NCBI RefSeq assembly: GCF_946479975.1
Contig: NZ_CAMLIX010000005.1
Location: forward strand, 1 to 49,518
DNA length: 49,518 nucleotides
Direction of reading: 5' to 3'
DNA from: an uncultured Flavobacterium sp.
GTDB taxonomy: Bacteria; Bacteroidota; Bacteroidia; Flavobacteriales; Flavobacteriaceae
A model generated the notes under the pieces. The model was not told where the DNA came from, did no database searches, and saw only the letters and a list, made by a program, of their open reading frames with translations. This document shows, one piece after another, positions 49,299-49,518 of the stretch; the stretch's first letter is position 1, and each line of letters begins with the position of its first letter. A program made the position numbers and the translations under genes.

Positions 49299-49518
49299 AT
49301 GAAATTCAAAAATCCATACAAAGACAAAAGATGGTTCAAATACCTAGGAAACAAATACGTTTGGGTTTTGCTGTTTTTTATCGTTTGGATGTTGTTTCTA
49401 GACAATTACTCTTACTTTGATCATCGCTTTTTAGATGAACAAATTAATGAACTTCAAGACAATAAAAAGTATTATCAAGAAGAAATCAAAAAAGATCAAG
49501 AGCAGATTAAACAGCTCA
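49299..49518 (+). CDS. DivIC/FtsB-like septum formation initiator, N-terminal part
   Basis: The first 73 residues are inside the window. A basic start (MKFKNPYKDKRWFKYLGNKY) is followed by one membrane helix (VWVLLFFIVWMLFLDNYSYF), then an acidic/basic coiled coil (DEQINELQDNKKYYQEEIKK, DQEQIKQL) that runs off the right edge. This topology is that of FtsB/DivIC, part of the cell division complex with FtsL and FtsQ. The gene is probably complete just beyond the window. Confidence 0.85.
   Translation, partial: MKFKNPYKDKRWFKYLGNKYVWVLLFFIVWMLFLDNYSYFDHRFLDEQINELQDNKKYYQEEIKKDQEQIKQL

Overview
The window is about 49.5 kb of AT-rich chromosome from a Bacteroidota bacterium, almost certainly a Flavobacterium. 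Three things point there. Many genes have the flavobacterial -7 promoter box TAnnTTTG and little sign of Shine-Dalgarno pairing. The proteins include lineage-typical forms: a DnaJ with only two zinc-finger motifs, a sirtuin without zinc cysteines, SusC-like carboxypeptidase/plug modules and a LURP-one protein. Intergenic gaps are filled with short inverted repeats of several families. I see no phage, integrase, transposase, CRISPR array or rRNA operon; the only RNA gene I can name is a tRNA-Trp.

Layout. 1-0.5 kb: a HigB/HigA-like toxin-antitoxin pair with its own promoter and inverted-repeat operator, cut by the left edge. 0.7-7.1 kb: sirtuin deacylase, purB, a CPA2 cation/proton antiporter, a 1-Cys peroxiredoxin and an AEC transporter. 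7.1-8.3 kb: an Rrf2 regulator and a YwnB-like NAD(P)-binding protein, both preceded by the same 19-bp operator. 8.3-8.8 kb: a gene-free block of nested repeats. 8.9-16 kb: meaB, an LtaS-like sulfatase with a small acidic partner, a MATE exporter, an outer-membrane protein and a PPK2 kinase. 16.2-18.2 kb: three poorly known genes. 18.3-22 kb: an ECF sigma factor, an anti-sigma-like membrane protein and a von Willebrand A protein; the last two both carry a TonB-plug-like module without any barrel. 22-26.6 kb: LURP-one protein, SDR, a hypothetical protein, mtaB and a secreted orphan with tandem upstream sites. 26.7-34.8 kb: a long minus-strand series (GNAT, HAD, DUF2007, helicase-like half protein, sigma-54 activator without DNA-binding domain, ABC-2 exporter, dnaJ, grpE). 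34.9-42.7 kb: candidate small RNA, tRNA-Trp, hisS, MacB/FtsX-type permease, prmC, GNAT, ribD-HAD, YigZ and a thioesterase. 42.9-49.5 kb: dnaA, LMW phosphatase, RsmI-like methyltransferase, TonB-C protein, a frameshifted aminotransferase, an SDR of 2,4-dienoyl-CoA reductase type, udk and the start of a DivIC/FtsB-like gene.

Most genes are housekeeping. The parts that look least explained are the sigma/anti-sigma/vWA locus with shared plug modules, the HTH-less sigma-54 activator with an altered GAFTGA loop, the Rrf2 operator pair, the 20-bp phased sites upstream of the 26.1-kb secreted gene, and an orphan promoter-terminator pair near 35 kb that may make a small RNA.
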